A stretch of DNA of 64,000 nt, taken from contig NZ_JAPFBJ010000003.1 in NCBI RefSeq assembly GCF_030867385.1, positions 186,001 to 250,000 of the forward strand. Reading direction: 5' to 3'. The position numbers and the translations under genes are program-made. Origin of the DNA: Sphingobium sp. DEHP117 (lineage in GTDB: Bacteria; Pseudomonadota; Alphaproteobacteria; Sphingomonadales; Sphingomonadaceae). Shown one piece after another: positions 49,884 through 59,727 of the stretch; position 1 is the stretch's first letter, and each line of letters begins with the position of its first letter. The notes beneath the pieces are model-generated. The model did no database searches, was not told the origin of the DNA, and saw only the letters and a program-made list of their open reading frames with translations.

Positions 49884-52800
49884 ATGAGCGCACCCAGCCA
49901 GTTCCCCGCCTTCCTCAGCATTGAATATGACGGTCGCGGCGACGGCTTTCCTGCGTTCGAACGCGCTGCCAATGCGAGCATTGGTCAGGTTGAAGGGAGA
50001 CTGCGTCAGTTCACCCGGAGCTTTGAGGAGGTTGGCCGGGTCGCCTCCAAGGCGATTGCTGGCGGCGTCTCGAATGCTGGCGGGCTGGATCTGGGCGTGG
50101 GTCAGTTCAAGATGGCTGCGGCGGAAGCGCGGCTCTATGAGGAAACGCTGCGCGAGATGCACACCGCAGCGAGTCGCCTTGCCGTGGAGGTCGGTGATAC
50201 CAGCAGGGCAACCACCAGCTATGTGCAGGCGCTCTCCGCGCAGACGATCGAGGCCCAACGTGCGCGCGAGGAGGCGGAGGCTCAGGTTGTCACCTATGCG
50301 CGGTTGCAGCAGGCGATGGATGGTGCCTCGTCGGCCGAAAGCAGAATGTCGGCAGCGTTCCGCGACGTGCAGAAGATGCGCGAGGCGGCGCAATTCGCCA
50401 AGGAATATGAGCAGGCGCTGTTCAACATCCGCCAGCAGGTGGACCCGGCTTATTTCGCTCAGAAGCGGTTCAATCAGGAACTGGCCTTCGCCGATCAGGC
50501 ATTGAGGGCGGGTGACATCACGGCGGACCAATACGCCAAGCGCCTCGCATTCCTGCGCGGCGAAATGGCTCTCAACGCCGCCTCCACCCGCCAGATGCGG
50601 TTCGCCTCGGTCCAGCTTGGTCAGCAGTTGCAGGACGTTGTCATCCAGGCGCAGATGGGCACCAATGCTTTCGTCATCCTTGCCCAGCAGGGTTCTCAGA
50701 TGGCGTTCGCGCTGACGGAGGCTGAGGGCAAGGTCGGCGCGGTCGCGCGCGCGCTAGCCGGATGGCAGGGTGCAATTGTCTTCGCCGGCGTCGCTCTGGT
50801 CGGGCAGCTGATTCCTGCACTGATGAACAGTTCGCAGAAGGCGTTGCAGCTCGAGGACGCGCTGAGCAAGGTCAAGTTCGCCAGTGATGCCGTCCAGAGC
50901 GCGCAGGGCATCCTCGGCAACGTGATGGACATCACCACGGGCAAGATCAGTACCCAGCGGCAGGAGCTGCTGGATCTCGCCAAGGCGCAGCTGCTGGTTG
51001 CCCAGTTGCAGGCGCGGGCGCGCGCCGATGCTGCTCGCGGCCAGGTTGGCGACCTGGCCAAACCCACCATGGAATATGGCGGCGGTATGGGCGGCGGCTT
51101 GTACGTGGGGAGGCGGCCTGCCGGATTGCGGGGCCAGTTCGCAAACGAGTTCCTTGCCGGCAAATCCTCCGCGGAGGAAACCATCAACAGGTTGAAGTTG
51201 CTGGCTGACAACGGACGGATGACGAAAGAGGCGTTCGCTGAGGCCGCCGCAGCTGTTGCCAACTTCAACCTTGAAACGGCGAACATAAAGTCGCTGGAAG
51301 CGGCTGAGAGGCTATTGAGCGGCAAGGGCACCGCAGCCGACCGGAAGCTACTGCTCAAGCCCGACAAGCCGAAGGACACCTCCAAGGAACTGGCGACCCT
51401 CGCTGAGCGTGGGGAGGATGTGGCCAAGAAGATCGCCAACATCACCGATCGCTTCTCCGATATGCCGCCGCAGGTGCGCAGCGTGAATGCGGCGCTGCGC
51501 GAGCTCGACGATCTTGCCGACGACTTCTCGAAGAAGAAGCCGCCCAATTATGGTGAGATCGTCACGATGATCGCCGAGGCGCGCAAGGCTATCCAGGAGA
51601 ATGGGCTGGATCAGCCGGTCAATGATCTGCTGGAGGCGCAGCAGCAGCAGTTGGTGATCAACGATTTGCAGGCGCGCGGTCGCGAAGCCGAGGCGGCGGC
51701 CTTGCAGCAAATTCTCCAAAAGGAAAAAGATCGCGGCCCGCTAACTCAAGCGCAGAAGGACGCTATCCTCGAAAGCAATGTCGCGCTACGCGCCCAGACG
51801 CGCGAGCTCGAGCGGCAGCAGTTCTACCAGCGCAACCTGCTGAACTTCGTGCAGGCGCAGCGCGAGGCGGTGAATGACCTAGTCTACAACCTGCTGAGCG
51901 GCAAAGGGCTTTCCTCGGTCGGCGGCTTCGTCAAAGGCGTGTTCAACAATTACCTGCGCGCGCTGTCGGACGAGATCACCAACAGCCTGACCGCGAACTT
52001 CTTTCAGAAGCAGACCGACCGGATCAAGGGCGAGACCCATCTGAGCGACGCGGGCAAGCGGATGGCGAGCTCGATCGATGAACTCAAGAAGGCGCTCGAC
52101 TCGCTCACCAAGTCGGTCAGCACGGCGGCGGGCGAGATAAGCGACGCTCCTACTACGCCGACGGCAGCAAACGACAACGGTTCCAACACCATAACTGCGA
52201 CCGCGCGCCGCACAGTCAGCCAGACCTTGAAAGATGGCCTCAAGGACATCGGCAAGGCGATCTTCGGAGAGAAGGGGGCCGCAAAGTTCGGGCAGGTGGC
52301 GGGCGCTGCCATGCAGGGCGCCGCCGTCGGCACGATGACATCGGGCGTCCTCAAGTCGCTCGGCGTAAAGCAGAGCACGCTGGGAGCGCAGCTTGGTGGC
52401 GCGCTGGGTAGCGCGGTCGCAGGCCCGCTAGGGGCAGTGGTGGGCAGTGTGCTCGGCGGCACGGTCGGCGGTATGCTCAAGAAGACGAAATGGGGCGCCG
52501 TCACGGTCAACTCCGGCGGCGTGTCCCAGGGCTCGGGCAACAGCGGCAGCGCGATCGGCGCGGCAGTGCAGGCGGGTGGCGCGTTCGATAGCCAGCTGCG
52601 CAAGATTGCCGATGCCCTGGGTGGCAAGATCGGCGACTTCGGCAACATCACCATTGGCCAGCGACATGGAGACTGGCGCGTCAACACGGGCGGCACCAGC
52701 CTCAAGGTCAAGAAGGGCGCAACCGACTTCAACGGCGATGGCGAGGCGGCGATTGCGTATGCGGTGCAGATTGCGCTTGAGCGGGGTGCTGTAACGGGCT

Positions 52801-53531
52801 TGCGCAACGGCACGAACAATCTGCTCAAGGCGGCGGGCGACATGCAGGAGAAGCTGAGCAAGGCGCTTAGTTTCGAGGGTGTGTTCCGTGATCTGGCCAA
52901 GTTCAAGGATCCTGTCGGCTCGGCGATCAACGACCTCAACCTTGAGTACAACAAGCTCAAGGACATTTTCACGCAGGCCGGGGCTACTACTGCGGAATGG
53001 GGGCAGTTGGAGGAACTGTACCAGATCAAGCGCAAGTCGGCGACCGAGGAGGCTTTGAGGTCACTCACGGGCAGCCTGGACGATCTCTACAAGAACCTGA
53101 CCATCGGCGACAACGGATACTCAGTCCGCACCCGCCTTAGCAACGCACGGGCGAACTATGACCCGCTGGCTGCGCGCGTGGCCGCGGGAGACAGCACGGC
53201 CTATAACGACTTCGCCGCCGCCGCGCAGACGCTGATCGAATTGCAGCGGGAGTATAGCGGCTCTGCGCCGGAATATTTCGCGGTGCTGGATCAGGTCACG
53301 GCGCTGACGAAGGGCGAGCTCGATCGACAGAAGGCGCTGTATTCGAGTGCGGCCGGGTCCGCCTCTCCGTTCGATACGCAGCCCATCGTCGACGCTACGC
53401 AGCAGCAGACCAATGCAATTGTCACTGCGCTTGGGGCGCAAAATCAAGCGGCCAACGACAACGCCGCCCGCATATTGGCCGCCTTGCAAGCGCTCGGCGC
53501 GCGCGGTTCTCTGGGTCGGCTTAACTTCTGA
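49884..53531 (+). CDS. tail tape measure protein
   Basis: This 1215-residue protein has long helical stretches (AREEAEAQVVTYARLQQAMD), a tail-length-measure N-terminal region (MRFASVQLGQQLQDVVIQAQ MGTNAFVILAQQ-type) and a hydrophobic helix (GWQGAIVFAGVALVGQLIPA). Gly/Ala-rich membrane-like segments follow near residue 830-880 (GGALGSAVAGPLGAVVGSVL). It sets tail length and enters the host envelope on infection. Lambda gpH is 853; a longer tail is implied. The stop overlaps the next start (TGATG). Confidence 0.88.
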   Translation: MSAPSQFPAFLSIEYDGRGDGFPAFERAANASIGQVEGRLRQFTRSFEEVGRVASKAIAGGVSNAGGLDLGVGQFKMAAAEARLYEETLREMHTAASRLAVEVGDTSRATTSYVQALSAQTIEAQRAREEAEAQVVTYARLQQAMDGASSAESRMSAAFRDVQKMREAAQFAKEYEQALFNIRQQVDPAYFAQKRFNQELAFADQALRAGDITADQYAKRLAFLRGEMALNAASTRQMRFASVQLGQQLQDVVIQAQMGTNAFVILAQQGSQMAFALTEAEGKVGAVARALAGWQGAIVFAGVALVGQLIPALMNSSQKALQLEDALSKVKFASDAVQSAQGILGNVMDITTGKISTQRQELLDLAKAQLLVAQLQARARADAARGQVGDLAKPTMEYGGGMGGGLYVGRRPAGLRGQFANEFLAGKSSAEETINRLKLLADNGRMTKEAFAEAAAAVANFNLETANIKSLEAAERLLSGKGTAADRKLLLKPDKPKDTSKELATLAERGEDVAKKIANITDRFSDMPPQVRSVNAALRELDDLADDFSKKKPPNYGEIVTMIAEARKAIQENGLDQPVNDLLEAQQQQLVINDLQARGREAEAAALQQILQKEKDRGPLTQAQKDAILESNVALRAQTRELERQQFYQRNLLNFVQAQREAVNDLVYNLLSGKGLSSVGGFVKGVFNNYLRALSDEITNSLTANFFQKQTDRIKGETHLSDAGKRMASSIDELKKALDSLTKSVSTAAGEISDAPTTPTAANDNGSNTITATARRTVSQTLKDGLKDIGKAIFGEKGAAKFGQVAGAAMQGAAVGTMTSGVLKSLGVKQSTLGAQLGGALGSAVAGPLGAVVGSVLGGTVGGMLKKTKWGAVTVNSGGVSQGSGNSGSAIGAAVQAGGAFDSQLRKIADALGGKIGDFGNITIGQRHGDWRVNTGGTSLKVKKGATDFNGDGEAAIAYAVQIALERGAVTGLRNGTNNLLKAAGDMQEKLSKALSFEGVFRDLAKFKDPVGSAINDLNLEYNKLKDIFTQAGATTAEWGQLEELYQIKRKSATEEALRSLTGSLDDLYKNLTIGDNGYSVRTRLSNARANYDPLAARVAAGDSTAYNDFAAAAQTLIELQREYSGSAPEYFAVLDQVTALTKGELDRQKALYSSAAGSASPFDTQPIVDATQQQTNAIVTALGAQNQAANDNAARILAALQALGARGSLGRLNF

Positions 53532-56500
53532 TGCACGTCCTTATTGAGCTCACCCCCCTAGATCCTGTCGCGGGGACGCGAACGACGTTGCGCCTGTCAT
53601 CGGCGCAGGACAGGACAATAGCCGACCTCAATGGCGTGCGCTGGTGGCCGGGCATCATCCGCAAGCCCTCGCTTTCGATGAGTCTGTTTGATGGGGATTT
53701 CTCTTCGAGCATTGATGTGGGACAGGCAAGTCTCGAACTGTCGCTGACGGCGCTGGAAAAGCTCAACAGCAACGCGCGCCGGTTCGTGTGGGCCGGGGCT
53801 TCCATCACGATCTACGCCGGGACCAGCGGACAGGCGTGGCCGTGGACAACGGTGTTTGCTGGCAAGGTCAAGACCTTCCGCGCGGCGGCAAGTCGCCTCT
53901 CGGTCGTTGCGACGGTCGATGATGAGCCATTCTCGGTGCAGGTGCCGTCGGCGACCTATGCGGGCACTGGCGGGCTGGAGGGCGGCGCAGACATCAAGGG
54001 CAAGCCCAAGCCGTGGGCGTTTGGCGCTCCGAAGAATGTCGAGCCCGTGCTTATCGACAGCCTCAACTCGGTGTTTCAGGTCAGCGCCTATGGGAGCGGG
54101 ATCAAGGCGGTCACAGCCCTTTATGAGCGTGGAGCGCCGTTCAGCGCATCCTTCGGCAATTATGCCGACTATGCCGCGCTTGTAGCCGCCAACATCCCCG
54201 CCGGGCGTTGGGCGACGTGCCTCGCCTCTGGTCTCATCCGATTGGGCGCGCCGCCTTACGGGCTGATAACGGCCGATATCGAGGGAGACTATAACGGCTC
54301 GGTGTGGACACGCCTGCCCGGCGCCATCCTCCAGCGCATCGCAACGGCCCTGTCTATATCCTCTGGTGTGATTGACAGCACATCGCTGGGCGCGATCGAC
54401 ACCTACGCGGCTACGCTCCCCGCTGGCGGCAACATCAGCCTCTACCTGACCGAGCAGCTGACCTTTCTGGATCTGGCACAAAAGCTTGCGCTCACATTCA
54501 ACGCGCAAGCCGGGATATCGTGGACCGGAAAGCTGTTCATGACGCGCGCCGCGATTGGCAGCCCGGTGGCAACGCTGGATTCGCAGCAGAAGCGCCTGCC
54601 GCGCGTGACCGATTGCATAGAGGCGGATGTGTCTCCGCCTTATACGAAGATCCAGATGGGCGCGCAGAAGTGTTGGAGGGTGCATACCTTCGACGAGATC
54701 GCGTTCGGGGCCGAGTTGATCGACAAGGGTCTCTATTCGGCCTCGGTTGTTTATCGGGACGGCAATATCGTTTCGCTCGATGATGGCTCGCGTTGGCTGT
54801 TCGTGGGCGCAACGCCGGTTGCGGGGTCGGCCCCGACAGACGTGAACACCAATTGGGCGCGGATGACGAATGCGGTGCAGTCCGCAGCTATTGCCGCCGC
54901 CCAGGCAGCAGCAGACGCCGCGCAGGCCGATGCCGACGCAGCGCTGACGACGCTCACCAACATCGCGTCCGATAGCCTGCTGACGCCGGATGAGAAGCCG
55001 CGCGTCATTCAGGATCGCGACGCCATCGTGGCGGAGCAGGCGGGCATCGATGCACAGGCCAGCGCCTTTTCCATCACGACCGAGAAGACGACCTACGACA
55101 CCGCCGTTTCGGCGCTCACCACCTATCTGGCGACGCTGACCAGCCCGGTGCTGTGGTCTAACCTGACCGGCAACACCACGATCGTGGGTGCGACATTCCG
55201 CCAGAAGTTCCTCGATGTGTATGCGGCGCGGCAGGCGCTCTTGAACAAGATCGCGGCGGAGGCGGCGAAGCGGGCGGACTGGTCGCAACTCAACGGCGTG
55301 CCCTATGACGAGATTTTCAATTCCGACGATGATGTAACGCTGGGCTTTAACCCTGTCTTCGCGGCGTGGAGCGGCCTCTATCCGGATAACTGGTCGAACT
55401 GGACCGGTGGTGCGCCGACCAAAGAAACGAGCATTGTTCGCGTCGGCAGCAACGCGGTGCGCATGACGGCCTCGGGATCGGATCGCGGCATCCAGTGCGA
55501 CGCGATCAGCTTCACCTCGACGCCGTTTCCGGTGGGAACGTTTCTCTCCGGAGCAGTCGACTTCTATCTCGCGGCGCGAACCTCCGGATTGCCCGGCATA
55601 TTGGTGCGGCTGTACACAAACTCCGCGCGAACTACTTTTGTCGATACGACCGTGCAGCCCGGCACAACGACAGTAGCGTGGCAGCGTGTGCCTTGGACCG
55701 CTCGGGTCGGTTCGACGCAGCAGATCTACGGCATCCGCATCTACGCGATGGCGAGCTGGACCGCATTCCCGAGCGGTTCTTTCACCGGCGACGTGATCTT
55801 CGGCGATATCCGCTTCGGCCTGTTCGACTCCTCGACCGACAACAAGGCTGTGGCAATCGCGGCAGATGGAACCCTCTCTGGTGCTGGCGGCGGGCAGGTA
55901 ACGATCACCGGGCTGGGATATTCTGGGGATCTCAATGCCACCAATGGCGCGCCCGTAGGAACATTGGTAGCTGGGGTATCCGCAAGCACGGTGGCCACAG
56001 CCACCACGAACTTCAACGCCAGCAACGACCGCAACAGCGCGGCGGTAGCAGCGCCCACGGTGGCCACCGATGGCACGGCGGTGGATCACACGCTGCAATC
56101 CAACGGTTCGGCCGATATCAGCTTTGAATGGAGCTGGGGTGGAGCCGAGGGCGATATCGACGGCTTCCTGGTCTATCTCTACCAGAGCAGCAGCAGCGCG
56201 GCCTATAGCTTCGGCACCACGCCTGCGGCAGAGACGGTCTTCACCCTGCCTGCCAGCAAACGCGCCTTCATCCTGTTCGGCACCGCGCCGGACCAATATT
56301 ACAGCTTTGCGGTGCAGGCCTATCGCTCGGTCGACAAGGATATCAACGCCGCCGGCGCGATCAAATCGACGCTGGTGAAGGCGACGGGCAGCGGGGAGAA
56401 CCCCTATCGCCCATCGGCGAGCGTTGCCTTTGGCGGGAATGTGACGGGCACGGTAAACGGCATCGCGGCGGCGAACGTCAACGTCTGGTCGCAGATTTCG

Positions 56501-56971
56501 GGCACCGGCAAGCCCGCCGACAATGCCACGGTCGGCGCGCCGGCTGGCACCAACGTGGGCGGCACAGCGGCAACCACGGTGGAAAGCGGCGCGAACGCGG
56601 CGAACGCAGGCGTCAATTCGGATGGCACGATCAAGAACGACAAGGTGATTACCAATTCGATGGTCGATGAAAGCGCGACGATGCAGCGATCGGCCTTCTC
56701 TGCGAGCAACAACGCAGTGGTTACGGTTACGCTGACCAAGCCAGCGTCCATCGCCATGATCGGAAGTGTTTCATGCCCAAGGACGGGCTTCAATCAGTTT
56801 CTTGCCATCAATGGCGTCAATGTGAGGACCGAGAGCGTGATCGGAGGGTCTATTCCCGCTATGCTGTACCGCACCGACCTGGGGGCAGGAACCTATGATT
56901 TTCAATGTTATTCCACAGACAATGTCCAGGGGTTCAACGCCACCATCATATTACTTGCGAGCTACAAATGA
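53531..56971 (+). CDS. tail tip / host-contact protein
   Basis: This 1146-residue protein has an N-terminal baseplate-hub-like part (to about residue 430; RTIADLNGVRWWPGIIRKPS, YLTEQLTFLDLAQKLALTFN). It continues with an Ala-rich coiled coil (IAAAQAAADAAQADADAALT), a beta-rich middle, a fibronectin-III-like stretch (ADISFEWSWGGAEGDIDGFL) and a C-terminal spike-like end. The second half resembles the central-fibre regions of gpJ-type proteins. Separate gpL, gpK and gpI genes are not present, so this one gene may replace several tip proteins. The stop overlaps the following start (ATGA). Confidence 0.75.
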   Translation: MHVLIELTPLDPVAGTRTTLRLSSAQDRTIADLNGVRWWPGIIRKPSLSMSLFDGDFSSSIDVGQASLELSLTALEKLNSNARRFVWAGASITIYAGTSGQAWPWTTVFAGKVKTFRAAASRLSVVATVDDEPFSVQVPSATYAGTGGLEGGADIKGKPKPWAFGAPKNVEPVLIDSLNSVFQVSAYGSGIKAVTALYERGAPFSASFGNYADYAALVAANIPAGRWATCLASGLIRLGAPPYGLITADIEGDYNGSVWTRLPGAILQRIATALSISSGVIDSTSLGAIDTYAATLPAGGNISLYLTEQLTFLDLAQKLALTFNAQAGISWTGKLFMTRAAIGSPVATLDSQQKRLPRVTDCIEADVSPPYTKIQMGAQKCWRVHTFDEIAFGAELIDKGLYSASVVYRDGNIVSLDDGSRWLFVGATPVAGSAPTDVNTNWARMTNAVQSAAIAAAQAAADAAQADADAALTTLTNIASDSLLTPDEKPRVIQDRDAIVAEQAGIDAQASAFSITTEKTTYDTAVSALTTYLATLTSPVLWSNLTGNTTIVGATFRQKFLDVYAARQALLNKIAAEAAKRADWSQLNGVPYDEIFNSDDDVTLGFNPVFAAWSGLYPDNWSNWTGGAPTKETSIVRVGSNAVRMTASGSDRGIQCDAISFTSTPFPVGTFLSGAVDFYLAARTSGLPGILVRLYTNSARTTFVDTTVQPGTTTVAWQRVPWTARVGSTQQIYGIRIYAMASWTAFPSGSFTGDVIFGDIRFGLFDSSTDNKAVAIAADGTLSGAGGGQVTITGLGYSGDLNATNGAPVGTLVAGVSASTVATATTNFNASNDRNSAAVAAPTVATDGTAVDHTLQSNGSADISFEWSWGGAEGDIDGFLVYLYQSSSSAAYSFGTTPAAETVFTLPASKRAFILFGTAPDQYYSFAVQAYRSVDKDINAAGAIKSTLVKATGSGENPYRPSASVAFGGNVTGTVNGIAAANVNVWSQISGTGKPADNATVGAPAGTNVGGTAATTVESGANAANAGVNSDGTIKNDKVITNSMVDESATMQRSAFSASNNAVVTVTLTKPASIAMIGSVSCPRTGFNQFLAINGVNVRTESVIGGSIPAMLYRTDLGAGTYDFQCYSTDNVQGFNATIILLASYK

Positions 56972-57600
56972 GGAAAGATTTCACCCTTCATGACGGGCAG
57001 GGAAAAATCCTGGCCCACGTGACATGTGATGATACCGAGATTGAAGCCAACATGGTTGCGAACAATGCGCAGGGCTTTATCGAGGGAAGCATAAGCTGGT
57101 TGAGTCACTATGTCTTCGGCGGCGTAGCGATAGCCTTTCCGCCACAACCATCCCCGCATCATATCTGGGATTATCCCTCCAGCGCATGGGTAGACCCGCG
57201 CACGCTGGATGACCTGAAAGCGTCGAAATGCAGCCTTATCGACCAGCGTCGGGACGCAGTATTCGCGGCGGGCTTCGCGCCTACGATCGGCGCGCTGGGC
57301 ACGGCGAACGAGATTTTGCAGGTTCGCGATGCAGAAGATCGCACCAACTGGCTCACCAGCCAGGCCGCCTATGCCGCTGCTGTTTCGGCGGGGCAGGGGG
57401 CGGTTTTGGGCGCAGAGTTCCGTACCCTCACGAACAACACATACACGATCAGCTATTCAGAAGGCTTTGCAGTACTGATGGAAATGGCGGCTTGGGGGCA
57501 GGCTATAATGCGGAACAGTTGGGACTTGAAGGATTCGGTTGCAACTGCGGCGGACCAGGCGGCGATTGATGTGATCGACATCGAGGTGGGCTGGCCATGA
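56968..57600 (+). CDS. DUF4376-type tail fibre assembly protein
   Basis: This 210-residue protein has an N-terminal part (RKDFTLHDGQGKILAHVTCD) followed by a DUF4376 domain: CSLIDQRRDAVFAAGFAPTI, NEILQVRDAEDRTNWLTSQA and the end GFAVLMEMAAWGQAIMRNSW. DUF4376 proteins follow tail fibre genes and act in fibre assembly or as part of the fibre. The ATG overlaps the tail tip stop (ATGA) and the stop overlaps the next ATG. Confidence 0.8.
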   Translation: MRKDFTLHDGQGKILAHVTCDDTEIEANMVANNAQGFIEGSISWLSHYVFGGVAIAFPPQPSPHHIWDYPSSAWVDPRTLDDLKASKCSLIDQRRDAVFAAGFAPTIGALGTANEILQVRDAEDRTNWLTSQAAYAAAVSAGQGAVLGAEFRTLTNNTYTISYSEGFAVLMEMAAWGQAIMRNSWDLKDSVATAADQAAIDVIDIEVGWP

Positions 57601-57869
57601 TCCCCGCCCTGCTCCGCCGTATCGGCGATGTCGTCCAAGGCCTGCTGATCGTGATCGACATTGCGGTGTGCTACATCTGGCTCGCGCCGCTCTACCTTGT
57701 CGGCCTCGCCGACAGGCCGACCGGGCGGCAGATGATCAGCAGCTATGTCGGCCGCGCGGCTCTGAACGGCCACCGCTGGGCGCGCATAGCCGCCAGGGTG
57801 ATCGACGCGGTGATGGGCAAGAGCCACTGTATCCTGATGGCGAACCGCTACGCCGGTTTTGCCGACTGA
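57597..57869 (+). CDS. small membrane-associated phage protein, 90 aa
   Basis: One clear hydrophobic helix (GLLIVIDIAVCYIWLAPLYLV) follows a short basic head; the rest is amphipathic (VGRAALNGHRWARIAARVID). Position after tail genes would suit a lysis-related protein, but size and single helix do not define a holin. Confidence 0.55.
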   Translation: MIPALLRRIGDVVQGLLIVIDIAVCYIWLAPLYLVGLADRPTGRQMISSYVGRAALNGHRWARIAARVIDAVMGKSHCILMANRYAGFAD

Positions 57870-57897
57870 TTTTTTTTGACACGAGGAGACCGCGGCG

Positions 57898-58329
57898 GTG
57901 GCAGACACGGGGGGATTGAGCACGGGCGAAGTCGGCGGGATTGTGGCGGGCGCGCTGGCAATCGGCGCGGCGCTCGGCAGGGCGGTGCAATGGCTATGGG
58001 GGGCGGTGCGCGACACCGGCAGCTCCCGCTCCGCCAAGCTCGACAAATGGCACGAGGAGCTGACCGAGCGGGAACGCGCGCTCAAGGCCGATATCGCGCA
58101 GCAAATGGATATGATGCGGGATCAGATGGCTGAGTTTGCCCATCAGGTCGATAAATATCGCCGGGCTTTCGGCATCGTGGCGGGTGAGCTGTTCCGCCGC
58201 GACAGCAAGAACGCCGCGCTGCGCGAGGCGCGCGACATTCTGGCCGAGGCCTTCCCGCTGCACCTCGATGTGCCGGAGGACATGGCGGCCACCTGCGCCG
58301 TGATCGACATGAAGACCAGCGACGGCTGA
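57898..58329 (+). CDS. single-span membrane protein with coiled coil, lysis-type candidate
   Basis: This 143-residue protein starts at GTG 57898. It has one glycine-rich hydrophobic helix (VGGIVAGALAIGAALGRAVQWLW) and then a coiled-coil periplasmic or cytoplasmic domain (ELTERERALKADIAQQMDMM). This shape fits spanin-like or holin-accessory proteins, but neither is proved, and no endolysin is next to it. Terminator-like hairpin follows 26 bp after the stop. Confidence 0.5.
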   Translation: MADTGGLSTGEVGGIVAGALAIGAALGRAVQWLWGAVRDTGSSRSAKLDKWHEELTERERALKADIAQQMDMMRDQMAEFAHQVDKYRRAFGIVAGELFRRDSKNAALREARDILAEAFPLHLDVPEDMAATCAVIDMKTSDG

Positions 58330-58355
58330 GTCCGCGCACAGACACACAATCTCAG

Positions 58356-58379
58356 GGCGTCCTCCGGGGCGCCTTTTTT
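58356..58379 (+). terminator. intrinsic terminator after the membrane-protein gene
   Basis: Stem GGCGTCC (58356-58362) / GGGCGCC (58367-58373) with one G-U pair and a 4-nt loop, followed by six T. This is the best intrinsic terminator in the phage part of the window and separates the tail-fibre assembly block from the spike block. Confidence 0.75.
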
Positions 58380-58401
58380 ATTGCAACGAAAGGAATGCGA
58401 C

Positions 58402-58905
58402 ATGCCCAAGTTTATGCTCCCGCGCGCCGTGGCGTTCGGCTCCGAAAGCGGCGATGCAACCTATGTCGACGGCGCGCATCCGCTGCCGGTGCAGGATCCG
58501 AACTCCGCCGCGATGGCGTCTTCGCTCTCCAATATGGAAGGGCTGATGGGCGTCCCGCTGGATAGCATGCCGCACGAGAAACTCGACGACCTGCTCGACC
58601 TCGAAATTGTCCCGTTCAATTTCAGCACGGCGACCTCCCACACGATCAAGCTTGGCGGTGGCGGGCAGACCATCCGCGTGCATGGCCTCATCTTCACCAA
58701 TGCGGCGGATACGAACATCACGTTCGAGGACGTGATCCTCACCGGCGCAACCACGGGCGACCTGACCATGCTGTTGCGCGGCGCCGGAGGCGGATTGCCG
58801 CGACAGGGCCGCCCCTGGTTCACCCTGCCCGCCGACGCAAACCTCGTCATCACCAACAGCGCGGCGGTGCAGGTCACTGGCTGGGCCTACATCAAGAAGG
58901 CCTGA
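58402..58905 (+). CDS. hypothetical structural protein, 167 aa
   Basis: This beta-rich protein (PKFMLPRAVAFGSESGDATY; then GGGQTIRVHGLIFTNAADTN, TTGDLTMLLRGAGGGLPRQG) probably belongs to the tail spike region. AAAGGA lies before the ATG at 58402. No family recognised. Confidence 0.6.
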   Translation: MPKFMLPRAVAFGSESGDATYVDGAHPLPVQDPNSAAMASSLSNMEGLMGVPLDSMPHEKLDDLLDLEIVPFNFSTATSHTIKLGGGGQTIRVHGLIFTNAADTNITFEDVILTGATTGDLTMLLRGAGGGLPRQGRPWFTLPADANLVITNSAAVQVTGWAYIKKA

Positions 58906-58908
58906 TCC

Positions 58909-59727
58909 ATGCTGTTTTTCCCCTCTCGCAAGGGCGGCGCCTCTCAGCCCGGCAACCCCAATCACAGCTATGAACTGGATGATCTCGTCGCGGATGCCAT
59001 CGCCGTCACCAGCGGCGGTGGTTCGCACGCGCTGGGAAACTATGTCTCCCTTGGCGACATAGATCAGGCTTGCTCCGGCCTTATCCTGGAGGTCGGCGGA
59101 GTCGGCACGGCGACCATGCGGTGCCAGTGGAGCTTGCGCAAGAATGGCTCGACTGTCTTCATGCCAGACCTGCACATCAACCCCGGCACCAATAGCTGGA
59201 ACCGTATCAACCTTCCACTTGCGCTTGCTACAAACGACACCGTCGAGGTCGCCCTGCGCTGTCAGGCTGCTAGTCAGGCCATGCGCGCCGCCATGGTGCC
59301 AATCCGCGCCAACTCCCTAGCCGCGCCGGGTTTCGCCGCTGCGACCGGCCTCAGCGTCAGCACCGGCGGCACCTATCCTCACGCGCAGCCGGTAGGCAAT
59401 GGCGACGGAACATCAGGCCACGCTTGGACCGAACTGATAGCCAGTACCGCCGCAGATTACGGCGCAATTATGACCTCCGCCTGCAACGACTCTGTGCCTG
59501 CCACCGCGCAGCGTTCGGTCCTATGTCTCGCAACCGGGGCAGCGGGCAGTGAGGTGGAGTTTTATCGTACAATCCTGAACGTCATTACGTCTTCGCCCTA
59601 TCTGGCTTCCGCTGTTCCGCCGGTCATCCGCAAAAGTATCCCGGCAGGTTCGCGGCTCAGCGCAAGGATTATCGCGCCGACGCCAAACGCCGACACCTTT
59701 CGCGTGGGCCTGTGGGGCTTTGCATGA
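58909..59727 (+). CDS. hypothetical structural protein, 272 aa
   Basis: This beta-rich protein has repeated short strands (GTATMRCQWSLRKNGSTVFM, NLPLALATNDTVEVALRCQA). It lies 3 bp after the preceding gene and its stop overlaps the next start (ATGA), so it belongs to the spike operon. It may be a receptor-binding accessory; no recognised domain. Confidence 0.6.
   Translation: MLFFPSRKGGASQPGNPNHSYELDDLVADAIAVTSGGGSHALGNYVSLGDIDQACSGLILEVGGVGTATMRCQWSLRKNGSTVFMPDLHINPGTNSWNRINLPLALATNDTVEVALRCQAASQAMRAAMVPIRANSLAAPGFAAATGLSVSTGGTYPHAQPVGNGDGTSGHAWTELIASTAADYGAIMTSACNDSVPATAQRSVLCLATGAAGSEVEFYRTILNVITSSPYLASAVPPVIRKSIPAGSRLSARIIAPTPNADTFRVGLWGFA

Noticed and set aside
53597-56296. An 899-codon open frame on the minus strand opposite the tail tip gene
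   Set aside because: Arg/Gly/His-rich antisense shadow in GC-rich DNA; the tail tip gene is coupled to both neighbours on the plus strand.
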